From NCBI GenBank assembly GCA_027623845.1, contig JAQBUJ010000002.1:1-23592 (forward strand): 23,592 nt of DNA, written 5' to 3'. The position numbers and the translations under genes are program-made. The notes below the pieces were generated by a model. That model made no database searches, was not told where the DNA came from, and saw nothing but the letters and a program-made list of their open reading frames with translations. Every line of letters starts with the position of its first letter. Positions within the stretch are counted from its first letter, which is position 1. Shown here one piece after another: positions 9,312 through 17,547 of the stretch. Source of the DNA: Pseudomonadota bacterium. Its GTDB lineage: Bacteria > Pseudomonadota > Alphaproteobacteria > Thalassobaculales > Thalassobaculaceae.

Positions 9312-9947
9312 TCATGGCGCCCGCAAAGGGACCGATAGATAGGTACCGAATTCCGTCGCCAGATCCGCGCTGACTCTGGCATGCACCTTACCCTGTTTGT
9401 CCCGGAACCGAGCGTCGCCATTGGTTGGAATCACCGCCTCGTGCCAAATATTGGGATGGATATAGAGGCCCTTGGTTCCATCGAACCAAAAGGCCTTAAA
9501 GTCCTCGGGTCTGATATCGTCGCCGCCGATGGCCAGTGGCGCCACGAAGGGGCCGGCGTCCATTGGAAAGAATAACTGTCCGCCATCGGGATGGTAGTTG
9601 GCGTGCCACAGCAGGATACGCGAGCGATCCGGAGTCTGAGTGGTTTCGGATGCCACGCTCGGTGGTTTCGACCAGCCCAATTGGTATTGATCATTGACTG
9701 CGTTGTTGCGGCCATACAGCACTTCGCCGCGCCACCAAAATTCGAAGATACCCTCGGTCACGCCGGCTTCATTGCCCGTGCCCGCATCACATTGCCGCCA
9801 GCCGGCGACCGGCCAGGTGACGATCTCGATCTCCTGGGCCTCATAGGCGTCGACCAGCAACCCATATCCGTTAAGCGTTTCCGGCGTCGCCTCGATCAAA
9901 GGAAGCTCTAGAATCGCGATGTCGTCAGCATCCCGTGCAAGGCTCAT
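9312..9947 (-). CDS. AllA-like (ureidoglycolate lyase family) cupin
   Basis: The 211-residue protein resembles the AllA fold. It opens with a LPLIEATPETLNGYG segment like the N terminus of ureidoglycolate lyases. Its middle has HPDGGQLFFPMDAGPFV, then PEDFKAFWFDG and GLYIHPNIWHEAV, where the spaced His residues fit cupin metal ligands. AllA splits ureidoglycolate into glyoxylate and urea in purine breakdown; the substrate here is not proven. I prefer the ATG at 9947, preceded by GAGGGAG, over a TTG at 9962. It starts 11 bases after the manC stop, so the two are probably co-transcribed, an unexpected pairing. It is about 50 residues longer than the enteric AllA. Confidence 0.65.
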   Translation of the reverse strand: MSLARDADDIAILELPLIEATPETLNGYGLLVDAYEAQEIEIVTWPVAGWRQCDAGTGNEAGVTEGIFEFWWRGEVLYGRNNAVNDQYQLGWSKPPSVASETTQTPDRSRILLWHANYHPDGGQLFFPMDAGPFVAPLAIGGDDIRPEDFKAFWFDGTKGLYIHPNIWHEAVIPTNGDARFRDKQGKVHARVSADLATEFGTYLSVPLRAP

Positions 9948-9958
9948 GACGGTCTCCC

Positions 9959-11395
9959 TCAACCGCGTCCATAGACGTCATCGTAGCGCTCGATATCGTC
10001 TTCGCCCAGATAGTCCCCGGATTGGACCTCGATGATCACCAGTGGATCGCTACCGGCATTCTCCAGTCGATGCACCCAGCCCAGCGGTATATCGATCGAT
10101 TGGTTGCGCTGCAGAGTCGTCGTTTCAAGCGTCTGCAGGTTCGCCCCCCGGGTGACCTTGGCAGCGCCGCCGATCACCACCCAGTGCTCCGAGCGCCGCT
10201 GATGGCTTTGCAACGAGAGCGCCGCACCAGGCGTCACGGTGATCCGCTTGACCTGATAGGTGGGGCCGGAATCGATGCCCTCGAAGGTTCCCCAGGGCCG
10301 ATGGACCAGCGCATGAGCCGTCGCCTCGGGCCGGCCCGCCGCCTTTAAGGCGTCAACCGCTAGTTTCACGTCCTGGGCGTGGTTCATACCGACTACCAGA
10401 ACCGCGTCCGAAGTTTCGGCGACGATGACGTTCTCGACGCCAATCGCCGTGACCTGACGGGACTCGGCGCGGATCAGGGCGTTACGAACGTCGTGGGTGA
10501 TAACGTCACCAATCAGCGCATTGGCGTGCTCGTCCTGCTCCGAAATCTCCCAAAGCGCGGTCCAGGAGCCGACGTCGCTCCATCCTGGATCGACCGGCAC
10601 CACGGCGGCCTTGTCGGTCTTCTCCATGACCGCGTAATCGATGGAAATCGACGGGGCGCTGGTGAAGGCGATGGGATCGGGACGCAGGAAACCAAGATCA
10701 CTGGTCGCCGACTCCAAAGCGGTCCGGCAGGCGGCCTCAATCTCCGGTGCAAGACGCTTCAGCTCATCGAGATAGGTGCTGGCGCGAAACAGGAACAAGC
10801 TGGCGTTCCATAGATAATCACCGGAGGCTACATACGCCTTGGCGGTTTCGAAATCCGGCTTTTCGACAAAACTGTCCACCGCATAACAGCCGGCGGCGCC
10901 ATTGATCGCCGCCCCGACCTTGATATGGCCATAGCCGGTTTCCGGGCGATGGGGGCGAATACCAAAGGTTACCAGCTGGCCCTGCTCGGCCGCTGCGACG
11001 CCGGTTAGGATCGCCTCGCGCAGCACGTCGGGTTTGCTCACCACATGATCCGAGGCCAGCAACAGAACCAACCCGTCCGGATCGTCCCGCGCCACCTGTA
11101 ACGCCGCCAGCGCGGCGGCTGGTGCGGTGTTGCGGCCTTCCGGTTCCAGGATTATGTCGGATGGCGTCACATCGATCTGGCGTAACTGCTCGGCCACAAT
11201 GAATCGGTGCTCGGCATTGCAGATCACCATGGGATCAGTGAATTGATCGTCATCGCGGACCCGCGAGGCGGTCTCCTGCAGCATGGTGCGAGAGCTGGTT
11301 AGGGCTAGTAGCTGCTTGGGGAACAGGGCCCTGGAAACCGGCCACAGGCGGGTTCCGGAACCTCCCGAAAGGATCACCGGATGGATTATCGCCAT
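9959..11395 (-). CDS. manC: Mannose-1-phosphate guanylyltransferase / mannose-6-phosphate isomerase
   Basis: This bifunctional cytosolic enzyme makes GDP-mannose for polysaccharide and LPS synthesis. Its 478 residues match the type II PMI-GMP family. The nucleotidyltransferase half has GGSGTRLWPVSR (11-22) and FPKQ, then GYGHIKVG, FVEKPD, LWNASLFLF and PGWSDVGSW. The C-terminal cupin (about 365-470) has RPWGTFEGID, the SHQRRSEHW metal-binding strand, and IPLGWVHRLENAG. Start ATG at 11395; the ribokinase gene is divergent 86 bases away. No other polysaccharide genes are in view, so it may serve a remote locus. Confidence 0.95.
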   Translation of the reverse strand: MAIIHPVILSGGSGTRLWPVSRALFPKQLLALTSSRTMLQETASRVRDDDQFTDPMVICNAEHRFIVAEQLRQIDVTPSDIILEPEGRNTAPAAALAALQVARDDPDGLVLLLASDHVVSKPDVLREAILTGVAAAEQGQLVTFGIRPHRPETGYGHIKVGAAINGAAGCYAVDSFVEKPDFETAKAYVASGDYLWNASLFLFRASTYLDELKRLAPEIEAACRTALESATSDLGFLRPDPIAFTSAPSISIDYAVMEKTDKAAVVPVDPGWSDVGSWTALWEISEQDEHANALIGDVITHDVRNALIRAESRQVTAIGVENVIVAETSDAVLVVGMNHAQDVKLAVDALKAAGRPEATAHALVHRPWGTFEGIDSGPTYQVKRITVTPGAALSLQSHQRRSEHWVVIGGAAKVTRGANLQTLETTTLQRNQSIDIPLGWVHRLENAGSDPLVIIEVQSGDYLGEDDIERYDDVYGRG

Positions 11396-11428
11396 GGGTC
11401 CTTCGCATGCATCGGGGTTGACCAGAGG

Positions 11429-11447
11429 GAGCCTCGACCCCAGGCTC
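11429..11447. other. Hairpin in the manC/ribokinase divergent region
   Basis: GAGCCT-CGACCCC-AGGCTC forms a perfect 6-bp stem with a 7-base loop inside the 86-bp gap between the two divergent starts. It may be an operator or just a chance stem. I found no convincing promoter pair beside it. Confidence 0.3.
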
Positions 11448-11481
11448 TATCAGCTATTGCAATGAGACGAAAGGGGCGGCG

Positions 11482-12393
11482 ATGATCGTGGTGTTCGGCT
11501 CGGTGAACGCGGATCTGTTCCTGAATGTGGCGCGATTGCCGGCGCGGGGTGAAACGGTGCTGTGCCCAACCTATATCTTCCGGCCCGGCGGCAAGGGCGC
11601 CAACCAGGCCGCCGCCGCGGTCGCCGCTGGTGGGGCGGTCAAGATGGTCGGTCGCGTCGGGCGCGATCCCTACGCTCAACCGGTTCTCGACGCCCTGCGC
11701 GAGGCCGGGGTGGATGCCAGTTTGGTCGAACAGAGCGATGGCGTGACCGGCACCGCCGCCGTCATGGTCGAGGCAAGCGGTGAGAATCAGATCGTTGTCG
11801 CCAGCGGCGCGAATATGCAGGTAACGGCCGAGCAGATTCCCGATGCGCTGCTGACCAAGGGCACCACTTTGGTGCTGCAAATGGAGGTCCCGGTCAAGGA
11901 AATCGAAGCGGCGATCTGGCGGGCCCGACAGTCCGGATGCCGGATCATTCTCAATCTGGCGCCGGCATTGCCGATCGACGAGGCCGCCATACGCGCCTGC
12001 GACGTTCTGGTTTTGAACCAGGGCGAGGCCAATAGCCTGGCCGGCGTCGAGCGCGGGCCGGAAGAACAGGCCGCTGCCTTCACCGAGCGTTATGCGCTGG
12101 ATTGTATCATCACGCTTGGTGGCCAAGGCGCGGTGCTCGCGACATCGGATATGTTGTTCCGGATTGGCGCGCTGGATATCGAGCCGGTCGATACCGTCGG
12201 CGCCGGCGACGCCTTCGTCGGGGTTCTGGCGACCAGCCTGGATGGCGGGGCGGCGATCAGCTATGCATTGCGCCAAGCCAGTGTCGCGGCTGGTCTGGCC
12301 TGCTTGCAGGAAGGCGCGCAATCCGGCCTGCCGACCATGGCGGAGATCGAAAGCGTGTCGCCCCGGCTGGCGTCAGCCTCGATGCTGATCTAA
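11482..12393 (+). CDS. rbsK: Ribokinase (PfkB family sugar kinase)
   Basis: It phosphorylates a sugar, most likely D-ribose to ribose-5-phosphate, in the cytosol. The 303-residue protein shows the PfkB signatures GGKGANQAAAA (from 36), substrate-binding N and D near the start (GSVNAD), and DTVGAGDAF with catalytic Asp at 243. The wording is close to RbsK, but related nucleoside or deoxysugar kinases cannot be excluded. The ATG at 11482 follows a purine-rich AAAGGGG. The next gene begins 31 bases later on the same strand, suggesting an operon with two amidohydrolases and an ABC pair; no ribose transporter is in view. Confidence 0.87.
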   Translation: MIVVFGSVNADLFLNVARLPARGETVLCPTYIFRPGGKGANQAAAAVAAGGAVKMVGRVGRDPYAQPVLDALREAGVDASLVEQSDGVTGTAAVMVEASGENQIVVASGANMQVTAEQIPDALLTKGTTLVLQMEVPVKEIEAAIWRARQSGCRIILNLAPALPIDEAAIRACDVLVLNQGEANSLAGVERGPEEQAAAFTERYALDCIITLGGQGAVLATSDMLFRIGALDIEPVDTVGAGDAFVGVLATSLDGGAAISYALRQASVAAGLACLQEGAQSGLPTMAEIESVSPRLASASMLI

Positions 12394-12424
12394 GCGGGAA
12401 TATCCATCCACGGGAGTTTAATTC

Positions 12425-13687
12425 ATGCCGGTGCTTTTTGACGGCGGTCTGGTGTTCGGGGAAAGCGGTCAGTTGTTGCCGGACCACGGGGTGATGGTCG
12501 ATGGCGATCGCATCGCTGCGCTGGCGCCCTCGGCCGAGTTCGTCGGCCATGCCGGGCCCAGGGTTGATACTTCCGGCGGCACGCTTTTGCCTGGCCTGAT
12601 TGATTGCCATGTTCACCTTGTCTATGGCGGTGAACCCGACCCGTCCTCGACCATCGGCCAGCTCTCGGATGGTCAGATCACCATGAAGGCGCTCCAGCGC
12701 GCCCAGGCTTCGCTGGCCGGTGGCATCACGGCGGTCCGGGATTGTGGCGGCAAGGACTATCTGGAATTCGCCGTGCGGGATGCGATCAATAGTGGCCAGC
12801 AGCTTGGGCCGACGATTCGTGCCGTCGGTCGGATGATTTGCATGACCGGGGGGCATGGCAACCGCATCGGACGGGTTGCCGACGGTATCGACGAGGTAAT
12901 CAAGGCAGTGCGGGAGCAAATTCATGCCGGCGCCGACCAGATCAAGATTATGGCCACCGGTGGGGTCATGACCCCGGGGGTTAATCCCGAGGATGCCCAT
13001 TACACCGCTGAGGAGATTGGCGCCGGGATTGCCGAAGGCCTGCGTTTCAACAAAAAATCCGCCAGCCACGCCCAGGGCTCCGAAGGTATTTTGAATGCCG
13101 TACGCGGTGGTATCGCCTCGATCGAGCATGGCATCTTCATGACTGACGAATGCATCGAGGAAATGCTGGCGGCGGGAACCTATCTGGTGCCGACCTTGGC
13201 GGCTGTCGGCAACATCATGAATCACGCAGATCAAGGCGTTCCCGACTATGTGATCGAGAAGGCGGGGCGGGTCCTGGAGATCCACAAGGAGTCGGTGCGG
13301 CGCTTCTATCAGGCCGGCGGGCTGATCGCGATGGGTACCGACGCCGGCACGCCGTTCAATTTCCACGGCGCGAACGCGCTTGAACTGGGCTACATGGTGG
13401 ATATCGGCATCTCGCCCAGCGACGCCATGGTGGTTGCGACCCGCAATGCCGCCGACCTTCTGAGCCTTGACGATTGTGGCGCTATCGCCGCCGGCAAGCA
13501 GGCGGATTTGCTGTTGGTCGACGGCAATCCCAGCGAACGAATCGCCCAGGTCGCCGAGGCGGCGAATCACCGTCTGGTGATGAAAGCTGGCCAAATCGTC
13601 TATGATCGCCAGAATGGTCGCGGCGACACAGTCTCTATCGTCGCACCTGACAGCCGCTTTGCCTCCGCCGCCAGCGCGGGTTTCTGA
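12425..13687 (+). CDS. Metal-dependent amidohydrolase (imidazolonepropionase/prolidase-like)
   Basis: The 420-residue protein has the amidohydrolase superfamily layout: an N-terminal beta segment ending in LPGLIDCHVHL, a TIM barrel, and a C-terminal beta segment with GKQADLLLVDGNP. The full two-metal set is present: H62 and H64 (HxH), K174 (QIKIMATGG, probably carboxylated), H215 (SASH), H235 (SIEHG) and D306 (MGTDAGTP). This set resembles the Xaa-Pro/Xaa-Arg dipeptidase-like and imidazolonepropionase-like groups; the substrate is unknown. No signal peptide is seen. GGGAG lies about 10 bases before the ATG. It sits between the sugar kinase and an M20D hydrolase, supporting scavenging of an amide or dipeptide. 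Confidence 0.87.
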   Translation: MPVLFDGGLVFGESGQLLPDHGVMVDGDRIAALAPSAEFVGHAGPRVDTSGGTLLPGLIDCHVHLVYGGEPDPSSTIGQLSDGQITMKALQRAQASLAGGITAVRDCGGKDYLEFAVRDAINSGQQLGPTIRAVGRMICMTGGHGNRIGRVADGIDEVIKAVREQIHAGADQIKIMATGGVMTPGVNPEDAHYTAEEIGAGIAEGLRFNKKSASHAQGSEGILNAVRGGIASIEHGIFMTDECIEEMLAAGTYLVPTLAAVGNIMNHADQGVPDYVIEKAGRVLEIHKESVRRFYQAGGLIAMGTDAGTPFNFHGANALELGYMVDIGISPSDAMVVATRNAADLLSLDDCGAIAAGKQADLLLVDGNPSERIAQVAEAANHRLVMKAGQIVYDRQNGRGDTVSIVAPDSRFASAASAGF

Positions 13688-13750
13688 TCCCCCGGCGAGA
13701 ACCAACCTTCGCCCTTTCCATCGGGAGGGCCAGCCAACGAGGACTTGATC

Positions 13751-14926
13751 ATGGCGATCATTAACCGCATAGCCGATTTTCACGATGAACTGACCGAGTG
13801 GCGGCGCGCGTTGCATAAGCATCCCGAAACCGCCTTTGAGGAGGTCTGGACCTCGGGTTTTGTCGCCGAGCGGCTTGAATCCTTCGGGATCGAAGTGCAT
13901 CGCGGCTTGGCCAAGACCGGCGTGGTGGGTGTCCTCAAGGGCCAGGGCGGCGGTGACCGTAAAATCGCGCTGCGCGCCGACATGGATGCGCTTGACCTGA
14001 CTGAGACTAACGATTTCGAGCATAAATCGATCAATCCCGGCAAGATGCATGGCTGCGGCCATGACGGGCATACGACAATGCTGCTCGGCGCCGCCAAATA
14101 TCTGGCCGAGACCCGAAATTTCGACGGCACGGTCTATTTCATCTTTCAGCCGGCCGAGGAAAACGAGGGCGGTGGTCGCCGGATGGTCGAGGAAGGGTTG
14201 TTCGATAAATTTCCCGCCGAGAGCGTCTGGGGCATGCACAATTGGCCCGGCATGCCGGTCGGAACCTTCGCCGCGCGGCCCGGTCCGATGATGGCGGCAT
14301 ACGATATGTTTGAGATCGACGTGACCGGCGTTGGCGGCCACGGCGCGATGCCGCATCTCGGGGTCGATCCGGTGCTGGTCGCTTCGCAGATCGTCGTTGC
14401 CCTGCAGTCGATCGCCAGCCGCAACGTCAACCCGATGGAATCGGTGGTCGTTTCGGTCACCCAGATCCATGGCGGTGACGCTTATAACGTGATCCCGCAG
14501 ACGGTAAAGCTCGCCGGGACCTGCCGGGCTTTCAGCCCGAAAGTGCATGACAAGATAGAGCCGCAGATGCGGCGGATCTGTGAGAACGTCGCCGAGGCTT
14601 TCGGGGCCAGCGCCGAGCTGCGCTATGAAAAACGCTATCCGCCGACGATCAATTCCGAGGCCGAAACCGAAATCGCCGCCGCCGTCGCCGGCGATATCAG
14701 TGGGGCCGAGTACGTGGTGCGCGATCCAGAGCCCAGTATGGGCGCCGAGGATTTCGCCTTCATGCTCCAGGAAAAGCCCGGCTCCTATGTCTGGATCGGC
14801 AATGGTCCGGCTGGACCGGGCGAACAGCTGCACAATCAAGGCTATGACTTTAATGACGAGGTGCTGCCGATCGGCGCCAGTTATTGGTCGCGGTTGGTCG
14901 AGACCCAACTGGCCCGCACCGCGTAG
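13751..14926 (+). CDS. M20D family amidohydrolase (hippurate hydrolase / N-acyl-amino-acid hydrolase type)
   Basis: The 391-residue protein is a two-domain M20D metallohydrolase. The metal motif HGCGHDGH puts C102, H104 and H107 in place; the general base pair E136/E137 is in QPAEENEGG, followed by H163 (GMHNWP) and H361 (LHNQGYDF). The lid domain GVGGHGAMPH is also present. Such enzymes remove acyl groups from amino acids or open similar amides; the natural substrate is unknown. I chose ATG 13751, with GAGGA 7 bases upstream, over TTG at 13745. It lies 63 bases after the amidohydrolase and 41 bases before the ABC ATPase, so a shared transcript is likely. Confidence 0.9.
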   Translation: MAIINRIADFHDELTEWRRALHKHPETAFEEVWTSGFVAERLESFGIEVHRGLAKTGVVGVLKGQGGGDRKIALRADMDALDLTETNDFEHKSINPGKMHGCGHDGHTTMLLGAAKYLAETRNFDGTVYFIFQPAEENEGGGRRMVEEGLFDKFPAESVWGMHNWPGMPVGTFAARPGPMMAAYDMFEIDVTGVGGHGAMPHLGVDPVLVASQIVVALQSIASRNVNPMESVVVSVTQIHGGDAYNVIPQTVKLAGTCRAFSPKVHDKIEPQMRRICENVAEAFGASAELRYEKRYPPTINSEAETEIAAAVAGDISGAEYVVRDPEPSMGAEDFAFMLQEKPGSYVWIGNGPAGPGEQLHNQGYDFNDEVLPIGASYWSRLVETQLARTA

Positions 14927-14967
14927 TCCCGCCCAGAGCCGGCAACACCAACGGAAGCTAGGTCGCC

Positions 14968-15582
14968 ATGCTGTCCGTTTCGGGACTGCGCCATTCCAAC
15001 TGCGGCCCAATCGGACTTGGGCCGGTGACTTTCGAGATTCGACGAGGTACCTGCGTCGCGATTGTCGGGGCTTCGGGTTCCGGCAAGTCTCTGTTGCTCC
15101 GCGCGATCACTGATTTGGATGTTTCGGAAGGAACGGTTTGTCTGGACGGCGTGGACCGCCAGTCGATTCCAGCAACCGACTGGCGCGCCCGTGTCGGTTA
15201 CCTCGCTGCCGAGCCCGGATGGTGGGGCGATACCGTTGCCGAGCATTTTCTGGACTGGCCGGCCATGCGCGAGACCATAGAACGCCTGGGTTTCGCCGAG
15301 GATTGCGGTGATTGGCCGGTTCAGCGTCTGTCAACCGGAGAGCGCCAGCGCCTCGGTTTCGCCCGGCTTCTTGAGCGCGGCCCGCGAGTTCTGCTGTTGG
15401 ATGAGCCGACAGGTGGGCTCGATACACACAGCGAGGCGATCGTTGAGGCGATGGTGCAGGAAAGATTGGCCGCCGGCTGCTGTTGTCTGTTGGTCACCCA
15501 TAATGCCGCGCAGATGCGCCGCCTTGCCGTGACCGGTTATGAGCTGTCTGCCGGCCATCTTGCAGAGGTCTGGGCCGCATGA
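14968..15582 (+). CDS. ABC transporter ATP-binding protein, FetA/YbbL-like
   Basis: This 204-residue ATPase is probably the nucleotide-binding partner of the following FetB-like permease; in E. coli FetAB is associated with iron export. It has Walker A GASGSGKS (34-41), signature LSTGE (121-125, variant of LSGGE), Walker B VLLLDEPT with D145 and E146, and H-loop H178. The Q-loop position reads YLAAEP, with Ala81 where most ABC ATPases have Gln. The LLLDEPTGGLD segment is intact, so activity is plausible. The stop overlaps the fetB-like ATG (ATGA). A GGAAG lies about 11 bases before the ATG, somewhat far. Confidence 0.83.
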   Translation: MLSVSGLRHSNCGPIGLGPVTFEIRRGTCVAIVGASGSGKSLLLRAITDLDVSEGTVCLDGVDRQSIPATDWRARVGYLAAEPGWWGDTVAEHFLDWPAMRETIERLGFAEDCGDWPVQRLSTGERQRLGFARLLERGPRVLLLDEPTGGLDTHSEAIVEAMVQERLAAGCCCLLVTHNAAQMRRLAVTGYELSAGHLAEVWAA

Positions 15583-16385
15583 ACTACATCGCTCTCGACC
15601 ATTGGGACCTGATGATCGCGGCAAGCTTGTTGCTGATCAACGGCGGCCTGTCCCTGGCGCTCGATCTTGGTCTGGTGCGTAGCCTGTTGATCGCCGCGGT
15701 CCGGATGACGGTACAATTGCTGTTGGTCGGGCTGGTGCTGGAGGCGCTATTCACCTCGCTGTCGCCGCTCTGGACGGCTTTGGCGGCCATTGCAATGCTG
15801 CTTTTCGCTGGTCGTGAGGTGATGGCGCGTCAACGCCGCCGACTGCGCGGTTTCTGGTCCTATGGCCTGGGAACCAGTGCCGTGGCCATGGCGTCGGTGC
15901 TGGTGACGACTTTTGCCCTGACCACACAAGTGGCGCCGGACCCCTGGTACCACCCTCAATACGCGGTGCCGCTTCTCGGCATGGTGCTCGGCAATACGCT
16001 GACCGGGGTTGGATTGGCGCTCGATGCCCTCACATCCGGCCTGGTCACCGGGCGGGCCGGCGTGGAGGCGCGCTTGGCGCTTGGTGAAACCATTCGCCGC
16101 GCCACCCTGCCGGTGGTCCGCACGGCGTTGCGCACCGCGCTGATGCCGACCGTTAACGCGATGGCGGCGACCGGTTTGGTCACTTTGCCAGGGATGATGA
16201 CCGGTCAGATCCTCTCGGGCGTCGAACCGCAAGAGGCGGTGAAGTATCAGTTGCTGGTGATGTTTCTGATTTCCGGCGGCACCGCGATCGGCGCTATTGC
16301 TGCGGTTCACGGCGGTATTTGGCGTCTGACCGACCGCCGTCACCGGCTCAGGCTTGACCGGCTTGCCGTTCCAACCTCCGGATAA
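15579..16385 (+). CDS. ABC transporter permease, FetB/YbbM (UPF0014) family
   Basis: The 268-residue polytopic membrane protein has about six or seven hydrophobic segments. They begin near residues 8-30 and 35-55, and the last is near 226-248. Two family landmarks are AVPLLGMVLGNTLTGVGLALD and LPGMMTGQILSG. The latter, with PTVNAMAATGLVTLPG, is typical of FetB-like permeases. It acts in the inner membrane with the preceding ATPase. Coupled translation is suggested by the 4-base overlap. In E. coli the pair has been tied to iron; the neighbours here are peptide/amide hydrolases, so the substrate is open. It converges on the lipoprotein gene 11 bases later. Confidence 0.88.
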   Translation: MNYIALDHWDLMIAASLLLINGGLSLALDLGLVRSLLIAAVRMTVQLLLVGLVLEALFTSLSPLWTALAAIAMLLFAGREVMARQRRRLRGFWSYGLGTSAVAMASVLVTTFALTTQVAPDPWYHPQYAVPLLGMVLGNTLTGVGLALDALTSGLVTGRAGVEARLALGETIRRATLPVVRTALRTALMPTVNAMAATGLVTLPGMMTGQILSGVEPQEAVKYQLLVMFLISGGTAIGAIAAVHGGIWRLTDRRHRLRLDRLAVPTSG

Positions 16386-16396
16386 CCGTTTGCTGA

Positions 16397-16804
16397 CTAG
16401 CGCACGCAGGTGGCGCTGTAGATCCAGCCATCGCCGTTGCGACGCGCATAGACATCGATCGATTGGTCATGGCGCGTGTAACAGGAGAAAATCGGTAGGG
16501 TCACGAAACTGGTCAATATGAAGGAAACCGTGTCGTTACCGAAGAGCTGGCCGGCGACGCAAAGCTTTTGAGATTTGTTCCGCGCCAGTCGGAAAGTCAC
16601 CCGCTCGCGGGATTTTAACTGCACCCGGCCGGTGATGGTGAAGGGCGCGCGGTTTCGCACGATCACGCAAACAGTGCCGGAACCGCCCACGCCGGGCGGC
16701 GGTTTGCCCTCGCGATGGTTCATGATCCTTGGCTCCTCCTCCTCGCAGGCGGCGAGGAGGAGGAGGATCAGGGCAAGAGCCAATCGAAGAGGAGCGCGAC
16801 ACAT
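16397..16804 (-). CDS. Small lipoprotein of unknown function
   Basis: The 135-residue product begins with a lipoprotein signal peptide. A short positive N terminus and a leucine-rich core end in the lipobox LAAC with Cys20, and an acidic run follows. The residue after Cys is Glu, not Asp, compatible with outer-membrane sorting. The mature chain has four more cysteines (C46, C82, C108, C133), enough for two disulfides in the periplasm, and a beta-rich look. I recognise no family. No clear ribosome site precedes the ATG. It is downstream of the CMD-family gene on the same strand with a 99-base gap, so co-transcription is possible. Confidence 0.7.
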   Translation of the reverse strand: MCRAPLRLALALILLLLAACEEEEPRIMNHREGKPPPGVGGSGTVCVIVRNRAPFTITGRVQLKSRERVTFRLARNKSQKLCVAGQLFGNDTVSFILTSFVTLPIFSCYTRHDQSIDVYARRNGDGWIYSATCVR

Positions 16805-16903
16805 GGCCGGAGCTTAGTCCGAACCCCGACCCGGTGAAAGCGATCCCGCCAGGATTTTGCGAAATGCTGGCCTTGACGGATGCCGCCGAGGTTTGGCGTT
16901 CAG

Positions 16904-17284
16904 CTAAATGCCCTTTTCCTTGAACACTTCACGGGCCTGTCGGAAACCCTCGACGGCGCAGGGGAACCCGGCATAGCCGCCGACCTGGATCAGAATTTCG
17001 GCGATCTCGTCCTTGGTCACCCCGTTGTTGAGCGCGCCTCCCAGATGCAAGCGAAACTCGTGCGGTCGGCCAAGCGCCGCGAGCATGGCGATGTTGATCA
17101 TGCTGCGAGTCTTTAGAGGCAGTCCTTCGCGACCCCAAATGGCGCCCCAGGCATGGGTGGTGATGAACTCCTGCAGCTTCAGGGCGAACTCGTCGGCATT
17201 GTTAATCGAGTTGTTCACATACTCTTCACCGAGCACTTGTTTGCGGGTCGCAAGGCCTTGGTCGAACAGGTCTTTGGTGTCCAT
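16904..17284 (-). CDS. Carboxymuconolactone decarboxylase (CMD) family protein
   Basis: The 126-residue protein matches the small all-helical CMD/PcaC family. Its core runs LPLKTRSMINIAMLAALGRPHEFRLHLGGALNNGVTKDEIAEILIQVGGYAGFP, with H75 and H80 and the conserved EIAE helix. In PcaC this fold decarboxylates 4-carboxymuconolactone in the protocatechuate branch. No other ring-cleavage genes are here, so it may be a related family member. It lacks the CxxC of AhpD peroxidases. The ATG at 17284 has GGAGAGA just upstream, which rules out the longer reading starting at 17563. The gene is divergent from the dioxygenase gene at 17548. Confidence 0.87.
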   Translation of the reverse strand: MDTKDLFDQGLATRKQVLGEEYVNNSINNADEFALKLQEFITTHAWGAIWGREGLPLKTRSMINIAMLAALGRPHEFRLHLGGALNNGVTKDEIAEILIQVGGYAGFPCAVEGFRQAREVFKEKGI

Positions 17285-17326
17285 GGGATCTCTCCAGGTT
17301 TTCGGATTGTGACGGTGCGAGACTAG

Positions 17327-17339
17327 CGGAAAATTTCCG
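17327..17339. promoter_or_regulatory. Palindrome in the CMD/dioxygenase divergent region
   Basis: CGGAAA-A-TTTCCG is a perfect 13-bp inverted repeat 43 bases upstream of the CMD-family start and about 210 before the dioxygenase start. It could be an operator. The regulator is unknown, and no promoter hexamers of quality frame it. Confidence 0.3.
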
Positions 17340-17547
17340 TTCCGGAGCCCAGCCGGGTGATTTGTTGATCGCCGCGCCGGGAATATGGATGGCGGGCCGG
17401 CTTGATGGCCGATCAGATCGCCGATGAACAACCCCCAAGGGTCGGCCCTTGCATTGCCGCACCAGCGCCGTTGATGGTAATCTTTTGGCGATGAAGTTTT
17501 CGGCCCTGATGTTCCGAGACGCGGCCGCGCTGCAAGGGAGATCCGTG

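Noticed and set aside
12257..15010. 917-codon minus-strand open frame
   Set aside because: It is antisense to the ribokinase, amidohydrolase and M20D genes, which have full catalytic motifs. Long antisense frames are a by-product of GC-rich codon use here.
17449..17547. Longer N terminus for the PhyH-family protein
   Set aside because: The in-frame starts at 17449, 17491 and 17509 have no ribosome site, while ATG 17548 has AAGGGAG at ideal spacing.
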